A stretch of DNA of 64,000 nucleotides from Betaproteobacteria bacterium (GTDB lineage Bacteria > Pseudomonadota > Gammaproteobacteria > Burkholderiales > Casimicrobiaceae). The stretch spans positions 88,475-152,474 of the forward strand of contig JAAFIS010000011.1 of NCBI GenBank assembly GCA_013298695.1, written 5' to 3'. The notes under the pieces were generated by a model, which saw nothing but the letters and a program-made list of their open reading frames with translations, was not told the DNA's origin and made no database searches. Shown here piece after piece: positions 9,170 to 18,824 of this stretch (positions are counted from its first letter, which is position 1; the number at the start of each line of letters is the position of its first letter). The position numbers and the translations under genes are program-made.

Positions 9170-9898
9170 TTGAGCGATTCCGAACGTCGCCTTCGCACGG
9201 TTGCGATTGTTCCTGCGGGTGGTAGCGGGGCACGTTTTGGTGCTGCTGTGCCTAAGCAATATCTTGAACTTGCCGGCAAGAAAGTGCTTCAACACTCGTT
9301 GCTTGCGCTGCTAGCTGCGCCTCAGATTGAGCGAGTTTTTCTCGTCGTCCAAGCCGATGATGCACACGCGGCGCATCTTCTTTTCAACACCGCGCTTGCT
9401 TCAGTCACGTTGCTCCGTTGTGCGGGCGAGACGCGTGCGCAGACCGTTGTCAATGCGCTCGATGCCATTCGTTCGCAGGTCGCGCGCGACGCTCGCGTGC
9501 TGGTGCACGACGCCGCTCGCCCCTGCGTAACGCGAGAATCCATCGAGCGCTTATTGCTTGAGACAAAAGACGCACCCGCCGGCGGTTTGCTCGCGCTGCC
9601 GATTAACGACACCATGAAACGTGCGGACAGCAGCGGAGACTATGTTGAGACTGTTTCGCGTGAAGGTTTGTGGCGAGCACTAACGCCGCAGGTGTTTCCT
9701 TACGAAATGCTGGTGCATGCGTTGAGCTCGTCGCCGGATGTTACGGATGAAGCGCAAGCGATCGAAGCGCTCGGTTTGCGACCGAAACTCGTACGCGGTG
9801 AGGCTCGGAATATCAAAATCACCTTCCCAGAAGACCTGGAGCTGGCAGCCTTTTATTTAAGCCAACCTTCGTCTGTGGTTGCGCGACTGCTAGGGTAA
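9170..9898 (+). CDS. ispD: 2-C-methyl-D-erythritol 4-phosphate cytidylyltransferase
   Basis: Third step of the methylerythritol phosphate isoprenoid pathway: joins MEP to CTP. The 242-residue protein shows the nucleotide-binding motif [20 protein letters not shown], the conserved [10 protein letters not shown], and the C-terminal [10 protein letters not shown]...[15 protein letters not shown]. It begins with TTG directly after the apbC stop codon; no ATG or GTG fits the start of the fold better. The next gene, ispF, starts four bases after its stop, the usual pairing for the pathway, and both products feed the squalene genes elsewhere in this window. Confidence 0.95.
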   Translation: MSDSERRLRTVAIVPAGGSGARFGAAVPKQYLELAGKKVLQHSLLALLAAPQIERVFLVVQADDAHAAHLLFNTALASVTLLRCAGETRAQTVVNALDAIRSQVARDARVLVHDAARPCVTRESIERLLLETKDAPAGGLLALPINDTMKRADSSGDYVETVSREGLWRALTPQVFPYEMLVHALSSSPDVTDEAQAIEALGLRPKLVRGEARNIKITFPEDLELAAFYLSQPSSVVARLLG

Positions 9899-9902
9899 TC
9901 CA

Positions 9903-10391
9903 ATGAATTTCCGCATCGGCACAGGCTTCGACGTTCATCAACTTGTTACTGGGCGGAAGCTCATCATGGGTGGCGTTGAAATTCCGTATGAAAAAGGATT
10001 GCTCGGACATTCCGATGCTGACGTGTTGCTCCACGCGATTTCTGATGCGCTGCTTGGAGCGGCCGCGCTTGGTGATATTGGCAAACATTTTCCGGATACC
10101 GACGCGTCGTATGCGGGCGCAGATTCGCGCGCGCTTTTGCGCAGTGTCATCGCAACACTGCGAAAACACGGCTACGTGGTCGGTAATATCGACTCAACGA
10201 TCATTGCGCAAGCGCCAAAAATGGCACCGCACATCGCGCAGATGAGAGCCCATATCGCAGCTGACTGTGCAGTTTCCATCGACCAGATCAGCGTGAAAGC
10301 AACTACTACGGAAACGCTTGGTTTTACTGGGCGAGGCGAGGGTATAGCAGCAAACGCGGTTGCAATTATTACTAAGCTAATCGCCCAATAG
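9903..10391 (+). CDS. ispF: 2-C-methyl-D-erythritol 2,4-cyclodiphosphate synthase
   Basis: Makes the cyclic diphosphate intermediate of the MEP pathway, working as a zinc-containing trimer. The 162-residue protein has [10 protein letters not shown] at the N terminus (metal ligands Asp and His), [25 protein letters not shown] in two successive motifs, and the family signature [17 protein letters not shown]. The stop codon TAG falls inside a palindromic sequence (cgcccaatagaataggcg, 10382-10399) that resembles the right-hand unit of the paired-palindrome repeat, so the very end of the gene may be repeat-derived. Confidence 0.96.
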   Translation: MNFRIGTGFDVHQLVTGRKLIMGGVEIPYEKGLLGHSDADVLLHAISDALLGAAALGDIGKHFPDTDASYAGADSRALLRSVIATLRKHGYVVGNIDSTIIAQAPKMAPHIAQMRAHIAADCAVSIDQISVKATTTETLGFTGRGEGIAANAVAIITKLIAQ

Positions 10392-10453
10392 AATAGGCGT
10401 TTAGTGGTTATTGTGGAAACCGACCCAAGGAATCCGCCGAGTAAAATTGAACG

Positions 10454-10843
10454 ATGAAACTGCATGAAAAACTCGGTCGCTGCTGGAGTATCGCCGCCGC
10501 CGTCGCTGGTTTAGCAATCACTCAAAGCGCGATGGCTGCACCCGAGGCAACCCCTGACGGTGCGCCGACTATTGATAAGAACAACGGCGTTGTGAGCGCA
10601 GGCACCACGTCAAGCACACGCAAAGACGCGGTGGTCGACGGCGCTAGCTCCGATGCAGCGACCCGTTCTGACGGACGGCGTGATGATGCGACCGTTTCTG
10701 AAGAGAAAGTTGAAAACCGATTGGCGGTTATTCGATCTGGCAAAACGACGACGACTGACCCCAACGTCGGTCGCTATGATTGTGCGGCGGTAAGTGGTCA
10801 GCGACGCGTAACGCCGTCGATGTGGGAGCTGTTTCGCTTCTAG
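10454..10843 (+). CDS. hypothetical small exported protein
   Basis: A 129-residue reading frame with a clear signal peptide: basic start MKLHEKLGR, hydrophobic core and a cleavage site after QSAMAA near residue 29. The mature part is hydrophilic, rich in Ser, Thr, Asp and Arg, and probably disordered for its first 60 residues; the end, TPSMWELFRF, is more ordered. I recognise no domain. It lies between ispF and thrB on the same strand. There is no clear ribosome site, and the assignment as a gene rests mainly on the signal peptide. Confidence 0.6.
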   Translation: MKLHEKLGRCWSIAAAVAGLAITQSAMAAPEATPDGAPTIDKNNGVVSAGTTSSTRKDAVVDGASSDAATRSDGRRDDATVSEEKVENRLAVIRSGKTTTTDPNVGRYDCAAVSGQRRVTPSMWELFRF

Positions 10844-10899
10844 TCCATCGCGTTTGCAGTTCAAACTCATCCGCCGCCGATAACTCTCTCCTTCCTGAT

Positions 10900-11853
10900 A
10901 TGTCTGTATTCACTCGCGTCACCGACGCTGAACTTGTCGCTTGGCTGCCCCGATTCAATGTTGGGCAATTGGTGTCACTGACCCCAATTTCTGAGGGCAT
11001 TGAGAACACGAATTACTTTTTGTCGACGTCGGGTGGAAATTTCGTGCTCACGCTCTACGAGCGAATTCCCGTCGAAGATCTTCCGTTCTACCTAAATTTC
11101 GCTGCGCATCTCGCGGCCGCCGAGGTTGCTGTCCCGTCGCCCATTGCGGATCGAAGCGGCGCGCTGTTTTCTATGCTCAACGGTAAGCCTGCAGCGTTAA
11201 CTGAGCGCGTTTCCGGTCGACCCAATATGCAGCCCGACGCCAGCCACTGCGCGGCAGTTGGAGCAGAGCTCGCAAAGCTTCATCGCGCCAGCGAGCGCTT
11301 TCGCGGCAGAATGACGAACAAACGTGGGCCCGGCTGGATGCTTTCCACCTATCGTCGCGTGCGCACGGTGGTCGACGCAGCGCGCGCAGAACTCATTAAT
11401 TCGGAGCTCACATTCCAGCGTGCGCAACGCGAAACGCGAGTGCCGACCGGTGCAATTCACGGCGATTTATTCTGTGACAATGTGCTCTTTGACAACCACC
11501 AACTAAGCGGCATTATTGATTTTGGTTTCGCTGCGACCGATGCGTTTGTCTACGATCTCGCGATCACGGTCAATGACTGGTGTATCGATGCGGAGGGTGA
11601 ATTAGACGCACCGCGTCGCGATGCGATGATCGCTGCGTATTCCAGCGTTCGACCGCTCAATGAGGCCGAGCAGCAGCTATGGCCGGCAATGCTTAGGCTG
11701 GGTGCGCTTCGTTTTTGGTTGTCGCGGCTCGATGATTTTCATTTCCCTCGTGCGGCTGAATTGAACACACCGAAAGACCCATCCCATTTCGAACGAATAT
11801 TGCGCGCACGCATCGATCGCGCGCAATACTGGCCACAGGAATTCGCCGCATGA
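10900..11853 (+). CDS. thrB: homoserine kinase (APH-fold, type II)
   Basis: Phosphorylates homoserine on the way to threonine. The 317-residue product belongs to the aminoglycoside-phosphotransferase-like homoserine kinases, not the GHMP type of E. coli. Signatures are MSVFTRVTDAELVAWL at the start, ISEGIENTNYFL, and the catalytic loop AIHGDLFCDNVLFDN with the metal-binding IIDFGFAATD. The frame is open 40 codons further upstream, but homologues begin at this ATG (10900). Its stop overlaps the start of the next membrane-protein gene by four bases. Confidence 0.93.
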   Translation: MSVFTRVTDAELVAWLPRFNVGQLVSLTPISEGIENTNYFLSTSGGNFVLTLYERIPVEDLPFYLNFAAHLAAAEVAVPSPIADRSGALFSMLNGKPAALTERVSGRPNMQPDASHCAAVGAELAKLHRASERFRGRMTNKRGPGWMLSTYRRVRTVVDAARAELINSELTFQRAQRETRVPTGAIHGDLFCDNVLFDNHQLSGIIDFGFAATDAFVYDLAITVNDWCIDAEGELDAPRRDAMIAAYSSVRPLNEAEQQLWPAMLRLGALRFWLSRLDDFHFPRAAELNTPKDPSHFERILRARIDRAQYWPQEFAA

Positions 11854-12680
11854 GCGACTCGCCCGAAAATCCGAACCCAAAAATGACTGTCATCAACATC
11901 TCAGTGGTGCCCGCACGCGACGGCTACGACTGGTGGCGGCTGTCGCTTCGCTTGTTCCGCATGCAGTGGCTTCGTTATTGCGCGCTGGCGGCATCGTTTA
12001 TCTTGATCATTCAGTTTTCTGGCGCGATTTCAGGTGGCTTGCTCGCGTTTTTCTTGAAGCCGATTCTCTCGGTAGGCTTCCTTGCTGCGACGTGGCATCA
12101 CGAACGCGGAGAGCAACCGACGATGCGGCATTTGTTTGCGGGATTTCGCTCCAACGTGAGTGCGCTGCTGCCGATGGGGCTTGTTTACTTGCTCGGCATT
12201 TTGGTGTCGGTCACCATCGCCTCTTATGCAACGGGTTTTGATTTGCGTTTGTTGATGGAGGTCACGCAACCCGAACAATTGCCGGCAGAAACCTTATCGC
12301 AGTTCATGTTGGTCACCGTAGCGTGTTTGCTACCGGTCAACGCAGCGCTTTGGTTTGCACCCGCGCTGGTCGTGTTTTCCGACGTCGGGCTGTGGCGCGC
12401 GCTGATGTTGTCGTTTCAAGCGTGGACTCGCAATATTGGTGCGGTCGCGGTGTACGGATTGGCAATGTTTGGGCTTGCGTTAGTCGCTGCAATCGCCCTA
12501 TCTCCCGTGTTAATTCTGGCCCCGCCATCGGTTCGCTCAGTGATCATGATGATCGCTGTGGTGCCGATGTTCGCGGTCGTTTTTATTAGCGATTACGTGA
12601 GTTATCGGCGTGTGTTTCATCGCACCGAGCGCCTGCAAGCCAATGACATCGCGAGTGACGCGGGCGCTAGCAAAGACTAG
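11850..12680 (+). CDS. BPSS1780-type integral membrane protein
   Basis: A 276-residue inner-membrane protein with about six hydrophobic segments (roughly residues 40-65, 68-82, 108-130, 152-178, 195-222 and 230-250). The N-terminal VPARDGYDWWRLSLRLFR motif and overall layout match the BPSS1780 family common in betaproteobacteria, whose function is unknown. The ATGA overlap with thrB indicates translational coupling. No enzymatic residues stand out; a transport or envelope role is only a guess. Confidence 0.8.
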   Translation: MSDSPENPNPKMTVINISVVPARDGYDWWRLSLRLFRMQWLRYCALAASFILIIQFSGAISGGLLAFFLKPILSVGFLAATWHHERGEQPTMRHLFAGFRSNVSALLPMGLVYLLGILVSVTIASYATGFDLRLLMEVTQPEQLPAETLSQFMLVTVACLLPVNAALWFAPALVVFSDVGLWRALMLSFQAWTRNIGAVAVYGLAMFGLALVAAIALSPVLILAPPSVRSVIMMIAVVPMFAVVFISDYVSYRRVFHRTERLQANDIASDAGASKD

Positions 12681-12724
12681 CGTCACCTCAGGCTTTGTGA
12701 ATTCATATAGCCGCAAGCTGCGGC

Positions 12725-14962
12725 TCAAGCGGCCGTGAGCTTTGCGAATTCAAGCGCCAGACGCTTGATGCCGTGCTCCGCGAAATTCACTTCGACCTGG
12801 GTATTCTTCCCTGAGCCTTCAGCGCCAATGATGACGCCTGTGCCAAACTTTGCATGCTTGACTTGCTGGCCCACACGAAAGCCGCCATGATCGGCGCTGG
12901 CGACGGCATTCGAAGTCCAGTTGCTCCGCGTCTCTTGGGATGAATGAAGCGGCGTATCGAGGAAGTTTTTGGGTTTCGCTGAGAGCCATTGCAGTAATGA
13001 CGCTGGCAGCTCGTCAACAAAGCGAGAAGGCACGTTGTAGCGGGTTTGGCCATGCAACATTCGCATCTGTGCAAACGACATATGCAGGCGTTTCTTAGCT
13101 CGCGTAACGGCCACGTACATCAAGCGCCGCTCTTCTTCCAGTCCGCCATCGTCATTGAGCGAATTGTCGTGCGGAAAAAGCCCTTCTTCGAGCCCGGTGA
13201 TGAACACGTAGTCGAATTCAAGCCCTTTAGCCGAATGCACTGACATCATTTGCAGGGCGGCACGACCTTCGGCGGCTTGCGTGTCGCCCGCTTCCAGTGA
13301 GGCGTGCGCAAGAAACGCGGTAATTGGGTCGGTGTTGGACTGAGTCTCCCCCGCCTCGCCTGGGTCGCTCTCAACTTGGATGACGCCGCCGGTTTCGCGC
13401 AAAAAGCTATCCGCCGCACTCACCAACTCCTCCAAGTTTTCGACGCGATCTTGGCCTTCTTTTTCTAGTCGATAGTGTCCGATGAGTCCGCTCGTTTCAA
13501 TCAAGTGGCGAACAATTTCGGGCAACACTAATCCTTTGGTTGCGATGCGCATGTTCTCAATCAAACCAATGAACTGCGCCATTGCTGCTTGCGCCCGCCC
13601 GCCCGCGCCACCAGCACATGCCGACTGCCAGAGCGTTGCGCCCGATTGCTTGGCCACAGCTTGCAGATTTTCAATTGACTTCGCGCCGATGCCACGCGGC
13701 GGAAAATTTACAACGCGCAATAACGCATTGTCATCCTCCGGGTTGTTGATGAGGCGCAAATACGCCATCGCGTGCTTAACCTCAGCGCGCTCAAAAAAGC
13801 GCAAACCGCCATACACGCGGTACGCGATTCGCGCGTTAAACAAGCCGTGCTCAAACAAACGCGACTGCGCGTTCGACCGGTAGAGAATCGCGATCTCATC
13901 AAGCGAAACACCATCATTAATCGCCGCTTTTACGCTGTCGATCACGAACGCTGCTTCGTCGCCATCGCTGTAGCCTTGAAACACGCGGATCGGTTCGCCG
14001 TGCCCACGATCTGTCCACAGTTCTTTGCCGAGCCGACCTTGGTTGTTGCGAATGAGCGTGTTAGCAGCGTCGAGAATATTGCCGAAGCTTCGGTAGTTTT
14101 GTTCGAGTTTAATGAGTTTCGCTGGCGCAAAATCATGCTCGAAGCGCTGCATGTTGGCAACCTTCGCGCCGCGAAAACTATAGATTGATTGATCATCATC
14201 ACCCACGCTAAACACAACGCTCTCGCGGCCCGCCAGCAACCGTAGCCACTTGTACTGCAGCGAGTTGGTGTCTTGAAACTCGTCCACAAGAATGTGTCGA
14301 AACCGCGCGTTGTAGTGTTCGCGTAGCGCCTGATTGTTAGAGAGCACTTCGTACGTGCGCAGCAATAGTTCGGAAAAGTCGACCACGCCTTCGCGCTGGC
14401 AGGTCGCCTCGTAGAGCTGATAGATCTCAACTTGTTTGCGAGTGAAATCATCGTAAGCCTCGACTGCGTTTGCGCGAACGCCTTCTTCCTTGGCCGATGA
14501 GATGAACCACGCCATTTGTTTCGGCGGGAATTTTTCGTCATCGATACTGGCCGCCTTCATTACGCGTTTTATGAGTGCGACCTGATCTTGCGTGTCCATA
14601 ATCGAAAACGTTTGCGGCAGCGCCGCCTCGCGCCAGTGCATTCGCAAGAATCGATTGCACAGCCCGTGAAACGTACCGATCCACATCGTGCGTACGTTAA
14701 TCGGGGCCATGCCCGCGAGTCGCGTGAGCATTTCTTTCGCCGCTTTATTGGTGAAGGTCACCGCAAGTACGCCCTGTGGTGAGACTTGACCGGTTGCAAG
14801 TAACCAAGCGATTCGCGTGGTGAGTACGCGAGTTTTTCCAGAGCCTGCGCCCGCGAGAACCATTGCGGAAATGTGCGGCAGAGTGACCGCCGTGCGTTGC
14901 GGTTCGTTAAGGTTGGCGAGCAGAGATTGCGACGGATGCGTCGTCGATTGCGTTTCAAACAT
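12725..14962 (-). CDS. uvrD: DNA helicase II, UvrD/Rep family
   Basis: A superfamily 1A 3'-5' helicase used in nucleotide-excision and mismatch repair. The 745-residue protein starts with the Q-motif LNEPQRTAV, then Walker A AGAGSGKTRVLTTRI, motif II VDEFQDTNSLQY, motif III VGDDDQSIYSFRGA, motif V SVHSAKGLEFDYV and motif VI VAVTRAKKRL. The C-terminal tail ends in the VKHAKFGTGVIIGAEGSG module typical of UvrD/PcrA. The ATG at 14962 is the start; a TTG one codon earlier is also in frame. It is convergent with the thrB operon and divergent from the cyclase gene. Confidence 0.95.
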   Translation of the reverse strand: MFETQSTTHPSQSLLANLNEPQRTAVTLPHISAMVLAGAGSGKTRVLTTRIAWLLATGQVSPQGVLAVTFTNKAAKEMLTRLAGMAPINVRTMWIGTFHGLCNRFLRMHWREAALPQTFSIMDTQDQVALIKRVMKAASIDDEKFPPKQMAWFISSAKEEGVRANAVEAYDDFTRKQVEIYQLYEATCQREGVVDFSELLLRTYEVLSNNQALREHYNARFRHILVDEFQDTNSLQYKWLRLLAGRESVVFSVGDDDQSIYSFRGAKVANMQRFEHDFAPAKLIKLEQNYRSFGNILDAANTLIRNNQGRLGKELWTDRGHGEPIRVFQGYSDGDEAAFVIDSVKAAINDGVSLDEIAILYRSNAQSRLFEHGLFNARIAYRVYGGLRFFERAEVKHAMAYLRLINNPEDDNALLRVVNFPPRGIGAKSIENLQAVAKQSGATLWQSACAGGAGGRAQAAMAQFIGLIENMRIATKGLVLPEIVRHLIETSGLIGHYRLEKEGQDRVENLEELVSAADSFLRETGGVIQVESDPGEAGETQSNTDPITAFLAHASLEAGDTQAAEGRAALQMMSVHSAKGLEFDYVFITGLEEGLFPHDNSLNDDGGLEEERRLMYVAVTRAKKRLHMSFAQMRMLHGQTRYNVPSRFVDELPASLLQWLSAKPKNFLDTPLHSSQETRSNWTSNAVASADHGGFRVGQQVKHAKFGTGVIIGAEGSGKNTQVEVNFAEHGIKRLALEFAKLTAA

Positions 14963-15106
14963 CAACCAATTTTAGGCGCGCGCCAAGTGGGTCGGATTTT
15001 GTTCAGCAGGCGCGCGCAGTCGACAAACAATGCAAACCTCAGCGCGCTGTGAGTGCTTGATCGGTTATTTGGCAAAGCGCGTGTCAGTATAAAACTAGCC
15101 TCAGAA

Positions 15107-15190
15107 CGCCTATTACATTGGGCGATCAGCAAGTCTAGGGGTATACACGAGTAGGCCGCGTTTCGCTCGATTAGTCCATTGTGAAAGTCG
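15107..15190. repeat. paired-palindrome element, copy 2 (right unit decayed)
   Basis: The left unit is cgcctattacattgggcg (15107-15124). The expected position of the right unit, 49 nt further on, holds gtccattgtgaaagtcg (15174-15190), which matches the right unit of the copy at 21.5 kb at 11 of 17 positions but is no longer palindromic. The copy lies in the 382-bp gap between divergent uvrD and the cyclase gene; the rest of that gap has no gene I can support. Confidence 0.45.
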
Positions 15191-15344
15191 TTACAGTGCA
15201 TACTTTTGGATACAGCGCACGAATTGGCATGAGCTCAGTCAGTTTCATACTAGCTTCAAGTCCAGTTCAAGTGAATAATTCGGACGCGCAGCAACTATTG
15301 CGGCGATACGTCCGCGCGTTTTTTTGCTCATTTAATTGCTGTGT

Positions 15345-17108
15345 ATGGTTTCTCCGTTTCGCTCGTTGCGCTTCACGCTGCTGGTTCCGTTTGTCGGGCT
15401 GGTGGTGGCCGTTGCGGCGGCCGTAACCTGGCTCTCGTATCAGGCCAGTGTTCGCGCCGTCGACGAAGTGTCCCGCCGATTGCTCGAGGACGTTGCGAAT
15501 CGAATCGCGCAAACGACGACTCAATATTTGTCTACGCCCGCCGTGGTCCTCAATGTTATTGCGCCGGAATCGCAACCCGACGTCAGTGGCGCGGATCTAA
15601 GCTCGTTGTCGCCAGTACTGGTTTCGGATTTTGAGAAGCGGCTTTGGGTCGCGTCAAATTTGTTTCCCAAACAAAATCATTACGTTTACTACGGTGCGGA
15701 CAGCGGTCGCTTTGTTGGTTTGCAGCGCGATGCGCCTGGCGGAGCGGAACTACGTTTGCGAGCGCAGCCCGACGAGCCGCGTCGTGTGTATCGCGCTGTG
15801 TCGCCTGAGGTGCGCGGCGAAGTTTTGCGCGAGGAAGCTTACGACCCAAAGACTCGACCCTGGTACAAGCTTGTTGTCGAAAAGCGCGTGACAACGTGGA
15901 CGCCGATGTACCGCAACTTCGCCTCCGGTGAGCTCACGATCACGTTGGCGCGTCCTGTGTTTCGGCCCGATGGCACGGTGCGCGGTGTTGCGGCCACAGA
16001 TTTGTCGCTTGCCCAGCTCGCGAAGTTCGTTCGTGCGCTCACCATCAGTGAAAGCGGTGTTGCATTTATCGTCGACCCCGCGGGGCAACTGATTGCTTCA
16101 TCGTTCGCGGAGTCGGCGGCAGGCCAAACCTCTCAGACCCAAACCTCTGGCGCGCTCGATAGCGCCTCTCCGCTAATTCGGGACGCGTTCGCCACGATTG
16201 TGGCCGCAAGAAATCCAGACACACCATTAACGTCGAATTCAACGACGGTGCGCCATCAGCCGTTTAAAAGTTCGCTCGGGCCGGCTCATTTATCGGTGAT
16301 CGATTACCACGACGGCGCGGGGCTCGATTGGCGCCTCGTCGTTGCCGTCCCGCGAGCTGACCACATGGCGCCGGTGTATCAAAACATGACGGAGAATCTC
16401 ACTATTGGTGCGCTGGCGGTGTTGCTTGCTTTAGCGTTGGGTGCATGGATGATCCACCGCGTCGCGCGAGATGTGAGCGATGTTTCTCGCGCTGCAGATA
16501 GGCTGATGCGAGGTGACGGACCGATCACTCGGATCCCCACGCGCGGCGATGAAATTGGCGTGCTCGCGACTTCGGTGGCCGCGATCCAAGATCAGCTTTT
16601 GTACGACCCGCTCACAGGCGCGCTGAATCGTTCCGCGTTCGTGCGCCAATTTGGCGTTGTCGTCGATGAGTTAGCTGCAGGCGAACGTTTAGCGCTCGTG
16701 TACATCGATCTTGACCGCTTCAAAAAAGTAAACGACCGACACGGTCACGCAATGGGCGACATCGTGCTCGCGAAATCTGCGGAGCGGATCCGTCGTCGAC
16801 TGCGAGAAAAAGATTTGTTTGCACGCTACGGCGGAGACGAATTTGTCGTGATGGTGCGCGGGAAAGCGGCGGTTGACGCAGCGCCCGCCTTGGCAGACCG
16901 TTTGCGCGAGCGTTTATCGATGGGAATGACGATTGGCGAGCTTAGTGTTTCGGTCGGCGCTTCAATCGGAATTGCAATCTATCCCGATGATGGCGACTCG
17001 CTCGACGAGCTCCTCGCTCGCGCCGACAGCCGGATGTACGACGAAAAACGCAAAACCGCGTCGGAGCGGAAGGATCGTAGACGCAACTTTTTTGTTTCAG
17101 CGCCCTAG
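15345..17108 (+). CDS. membrane diguanylate cyclase with dCache and HAMP domains
   Basis: A 587-residue sensor that makes cyclic di-GMP. Order of parts: membrane helix (about residues 7-30), a periplasmic dCache-like domain (about 35-345; motif YDPKTRPWYK and TWTPMYRNFASGELTITLA are typical), a second helix (about 348-368), HAMP (about 370-420), then a GGDEF domain. The catalytic motif is intact, FARYGGDEFVV, with DLDRFKKVND for metal and GTP binding. An inhibitory RxxD site (REKD) stands five residues before it, so product inhibition is likely. No EAL domain follows. The ATG at 15345 is used; a TTG three codons upstream is also open. The ligand is unknown. The stop codon lies in a palindromic repeat unit. 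Confidence 0.92.
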   Translation: MVSPFRSLRFTLLVPFVGLVVAVAAAVTWLSYQASVRAVDEVSRRLLEDVANRIAQTTTQYLSTPAVVLNVIAPESQPDVSGADLSSLSPVLVSDFEKRLWVASNLFPKQNHYVYYGADSGRFVGLQRDAPGGAELRLRAQPDEPRRVYRAVSPEVRGEVLREEAYDPKTRPWYKLVVEKRVTTWTPMYRNFASGELTITLARPVFRPDGTVRGVAATDLSLAQLAKFVRALTISESGVAFIVDPAGQLIASSFAESAAGQTSQTQTSGALDSASPLIRDAFATIVAARNPDTPLTSNSTTVRHQPFKSSLGPAHLSVIDYHDGAGLDWRLVVAVPRADHMAPVYQNMTENLTIGALAVLLALALGAWMIHRVARDVSDVSRAADRLMRGDGPITRIPTRGDEIGVLATSVAAIQDQLLYDPLTGALNRSAFVRQFGVVVDELAAGERLALVYIDLDRFKKVNDRHGHAMGDIVLAKSAERIRRRLREKDLFARYGGDEFVVMVRGKAAVDAAPALADRLRERLSMGMTIGELSVSVGASIGIAIYPDDGDSLDELLARADSRMYDEKRKTASERKDRRRNFFVSAP

Positions 17109-17184
17109 CGTATTGGCAAAGCGTTCGTAAAAAGAATTTGTTGATTAATTACGCGTTAACCAGTTTCGCCCAATAAATGCGGCG
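17102..17184. repeat. paired-palindrome element, copy 3
   Basis: The left unit is gccctagcgtattggca (17102-17118), which contains the stop codon of the upstream cyclase gene. The right unit is gcccaataaatgcggcg (17168-17184). Spacing is 66 bp start to start with a 49-nt spacer. Part of the spacer (gaatttg...gtttc) resembles the copy before ftsH. The rest of the gap to argA has nothing recognisable. Confidence 0.55.
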
Positions 17185-17305
17185 TTTACTGTATGCAGCT
17201 GATTGCTGATTTCGAGCTTTGTCTAATCGAATTCATCGGCCATCTGCGTCGTCGATATGCACTGGGTACTCGCCTAATTTGCAGCTAGCGCGCCGATAGA
17301 ATCGC

Positions 17306-18649
17306 ATGATGACTCCACCTGTGTCCTCCGCCGCTCCGTTGACTGAGCTCTCCGCGTTTGTGCCGTCTTTTCGCGCCTCAGCGCCGTACATTCATGCGTT
17401 TCGCGGCAAAACTTTTGTCGTGGCTTTCGGCGGAGAGGTGATTGCGGATGAAACGTTCCCCAACTTCATCGCTGACTTAAATTTGCTTGCAAGCTTGGGC
17501 GTTCGATTGGTGCTCGTTCACGGCTCGCGACCGCAGATCGAAAAATTACTCGTTCAGCGCGAAATGAAATCGACGTATCACCGCGGTGTTCGTGTGACGG
17601 ACGAGCATCAGCTGGGCAGCGTCATCGGAGCCACCGCTCGCGCGAAAGCGCGGGTGGAAGCCGCGCTCTCAATGGCCCCGCGCACAGCATCAGTTGCACC
17701 GATCCACAACCGCGTGACCAGCGGCAATTTTGTTGTAGCGAAGCCGATCGGCGTGGTCGATGGCGTTGACATGAAATACAGCGGCGAAGTGCGCCGTATC
17801 GATGCGCTTGCGATCAATGACTGCCTGAAAGATGGCGACATCGTTTTGATGTCAACGCTTGCCTATTCCACGTCGGGCGACACGTTTAACTTAACGGTCG
17901 AAGAAGTGGCCACGCAAACCGCCATTGCGCTAAAAGCACAAAAGCTCATTTTCTTGCTCGACACGCCGGGCGTGCTCAACGGTGACGGCAGCGTGATCAG
18001 CACGCTATACACCCGAGAAGCGGCCGATATCGCGAACAAAGCGCCGCAAGCCTCCGACGTGCAACTCTTTCTCTCCGCATCAGTGCGTGCCTGTCAAAAA
18101 GGCGTGTCGCGCGCGCATTTGATTGGTCGGAAGCTAGACGGCGCAATTCTGCAGGAGCTCTTCACGCGTGACGGCATCGGCACGATGATTTCGGTGGACA
18201 GCCTCGACAATTTACGGCAAGCCACGATTGATGATGTTGGTGCGCTACTCTCGATCATCGAGCCGCTTGAAAAACAAGGCATTCTCGTGCCGCGTGCGCG
18301 GGCGACGTTCGAGCGCGAAATCGAGCGCTTCTTCCTTGCCGAACACGATGGACAAGTGATTGGCTGCGCTGCGCTCTACCCGTTTCCGGAAGCCAACAAA
18401 GCAGAGCTTGCTTGCCTCGCGGTGAACCCCGATTACCGCCGCGAAGGCTACGGCGAACGTTTGATGAAAGCAGTTGAGCGTGCGGCGAAAGATCACGGTA
18501 TCAATACCTTGTTCGTGTTGACAACGCGTACCGCGCACTGGTTCATCGAACGTGGTTTTCGCGCAGCGACAATTGCGGATTTGCCTGAGAAAAAACAAGC
18601 ACTTTACAACTTTGAAAGAAACTCACAGGTTTATGTGAAGTCGCTATAA
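17306..18649 (+). CDS. argA: amino-acid N-acetyltransferase (N-acetylglutamate synthase)
   Basis: First step of arginine synthesis: acetylates glutamate. The 447-residue protein has the classical two-domain layout: an amino-acid-kinase-like domain (about 30-290; HAFRGKTFVVAFGGEVI, then LVLVHGSRPQI), which carries the arginine feedback site, and a GNAT domain (about 295-447; ELACLAVNPDYRREGYGERL is the acetyl-CoA loop). Length fits E. coli-type ArgA (443). Two ATGs in a row open the frame. Directly after its stop lies a 114-bp REP-like inverted repeat that could act as its transcript end. Confidence 0.95.
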   Translation: MMTPPVSSAAPLTELSAFVPSFRASAPYIHAFRGKTFVVAFGGEVIADETFPNFIADLNLLASLGVRLVLVHGSRPQIEKLLVQREMKSTYHRGVRVTDEHQLGSVIGATARAKARVEAALSMAPRTASVAPIHNRVTSGNFVVAKPIGVVDGVDMKYSGEVRRIDALAINDCLKDGDIVLMSTLAYSTSGDTFNLTVEEVATQTAIALKAQKLIFLLDTPGVLNGDGSVISTLYTREAADIANKAPQASDVQLFLSASVRACQKGVSRAHLIGRKLDGAILQELFTRDGIGTMISVDSLDNLRQATIDDVGALLSIIEPLEKQGILVPRARATFEREIERFFLAEHDGQVIGCAALYPFPEANKAELACLAVNPDYRREGYGERLMKAVERAAKDHGINTLFVLTTRTAHWFIERGFRAATIADLPEKKQALYNFERNSQVYVKSL

Positions 18650-18762
18650 GTTCCCTCCCCTTCAAGGGGAGGGTTAGGGTGGGGATGGGGTTGCTCGGCA
18701 TGTTTCTAATCGGTACGAAACCCCATCCCCCTCCTAGCCTCCCCCTTGAAGGGGGAGGAACT
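18649..18762. repeat. REP-like inverted-repeat doublet
   Basis: About 42 bp at each end are near-perfect inverted copies: the left begins agttccctccccttcaagg and the right ends ccttgaagggggaggaact. Each end also contains its own small hairpin (ccctccccttcaaggggaggg). The centre is unique. This is the layout of a paired REP unit. It lies immediately after argA and before yggX, both on the plus strand. Confidence 0.85.
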
Positions 18763-18824
18763 GTGTTGTCCCCGTTCTTGGTGAGCTTGTCGAACCATGA
18801 ACACAATAGTTTGGAGAAATTGTT

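Noticed and set aside
10316..10399. Full paired-palindrome element at the end of ispF
   Set aside because: The left unit is only a half-match inside the conserved TLGFTGRG motif and is not palindromic; only the right unit at the stop codon is convincing.
10780..10899. Longer N terminus for homoserine kinase
   Set aside because: The extra 40 residues are not like the family and overlap the end of the preceding gene; homologues start at 10900.
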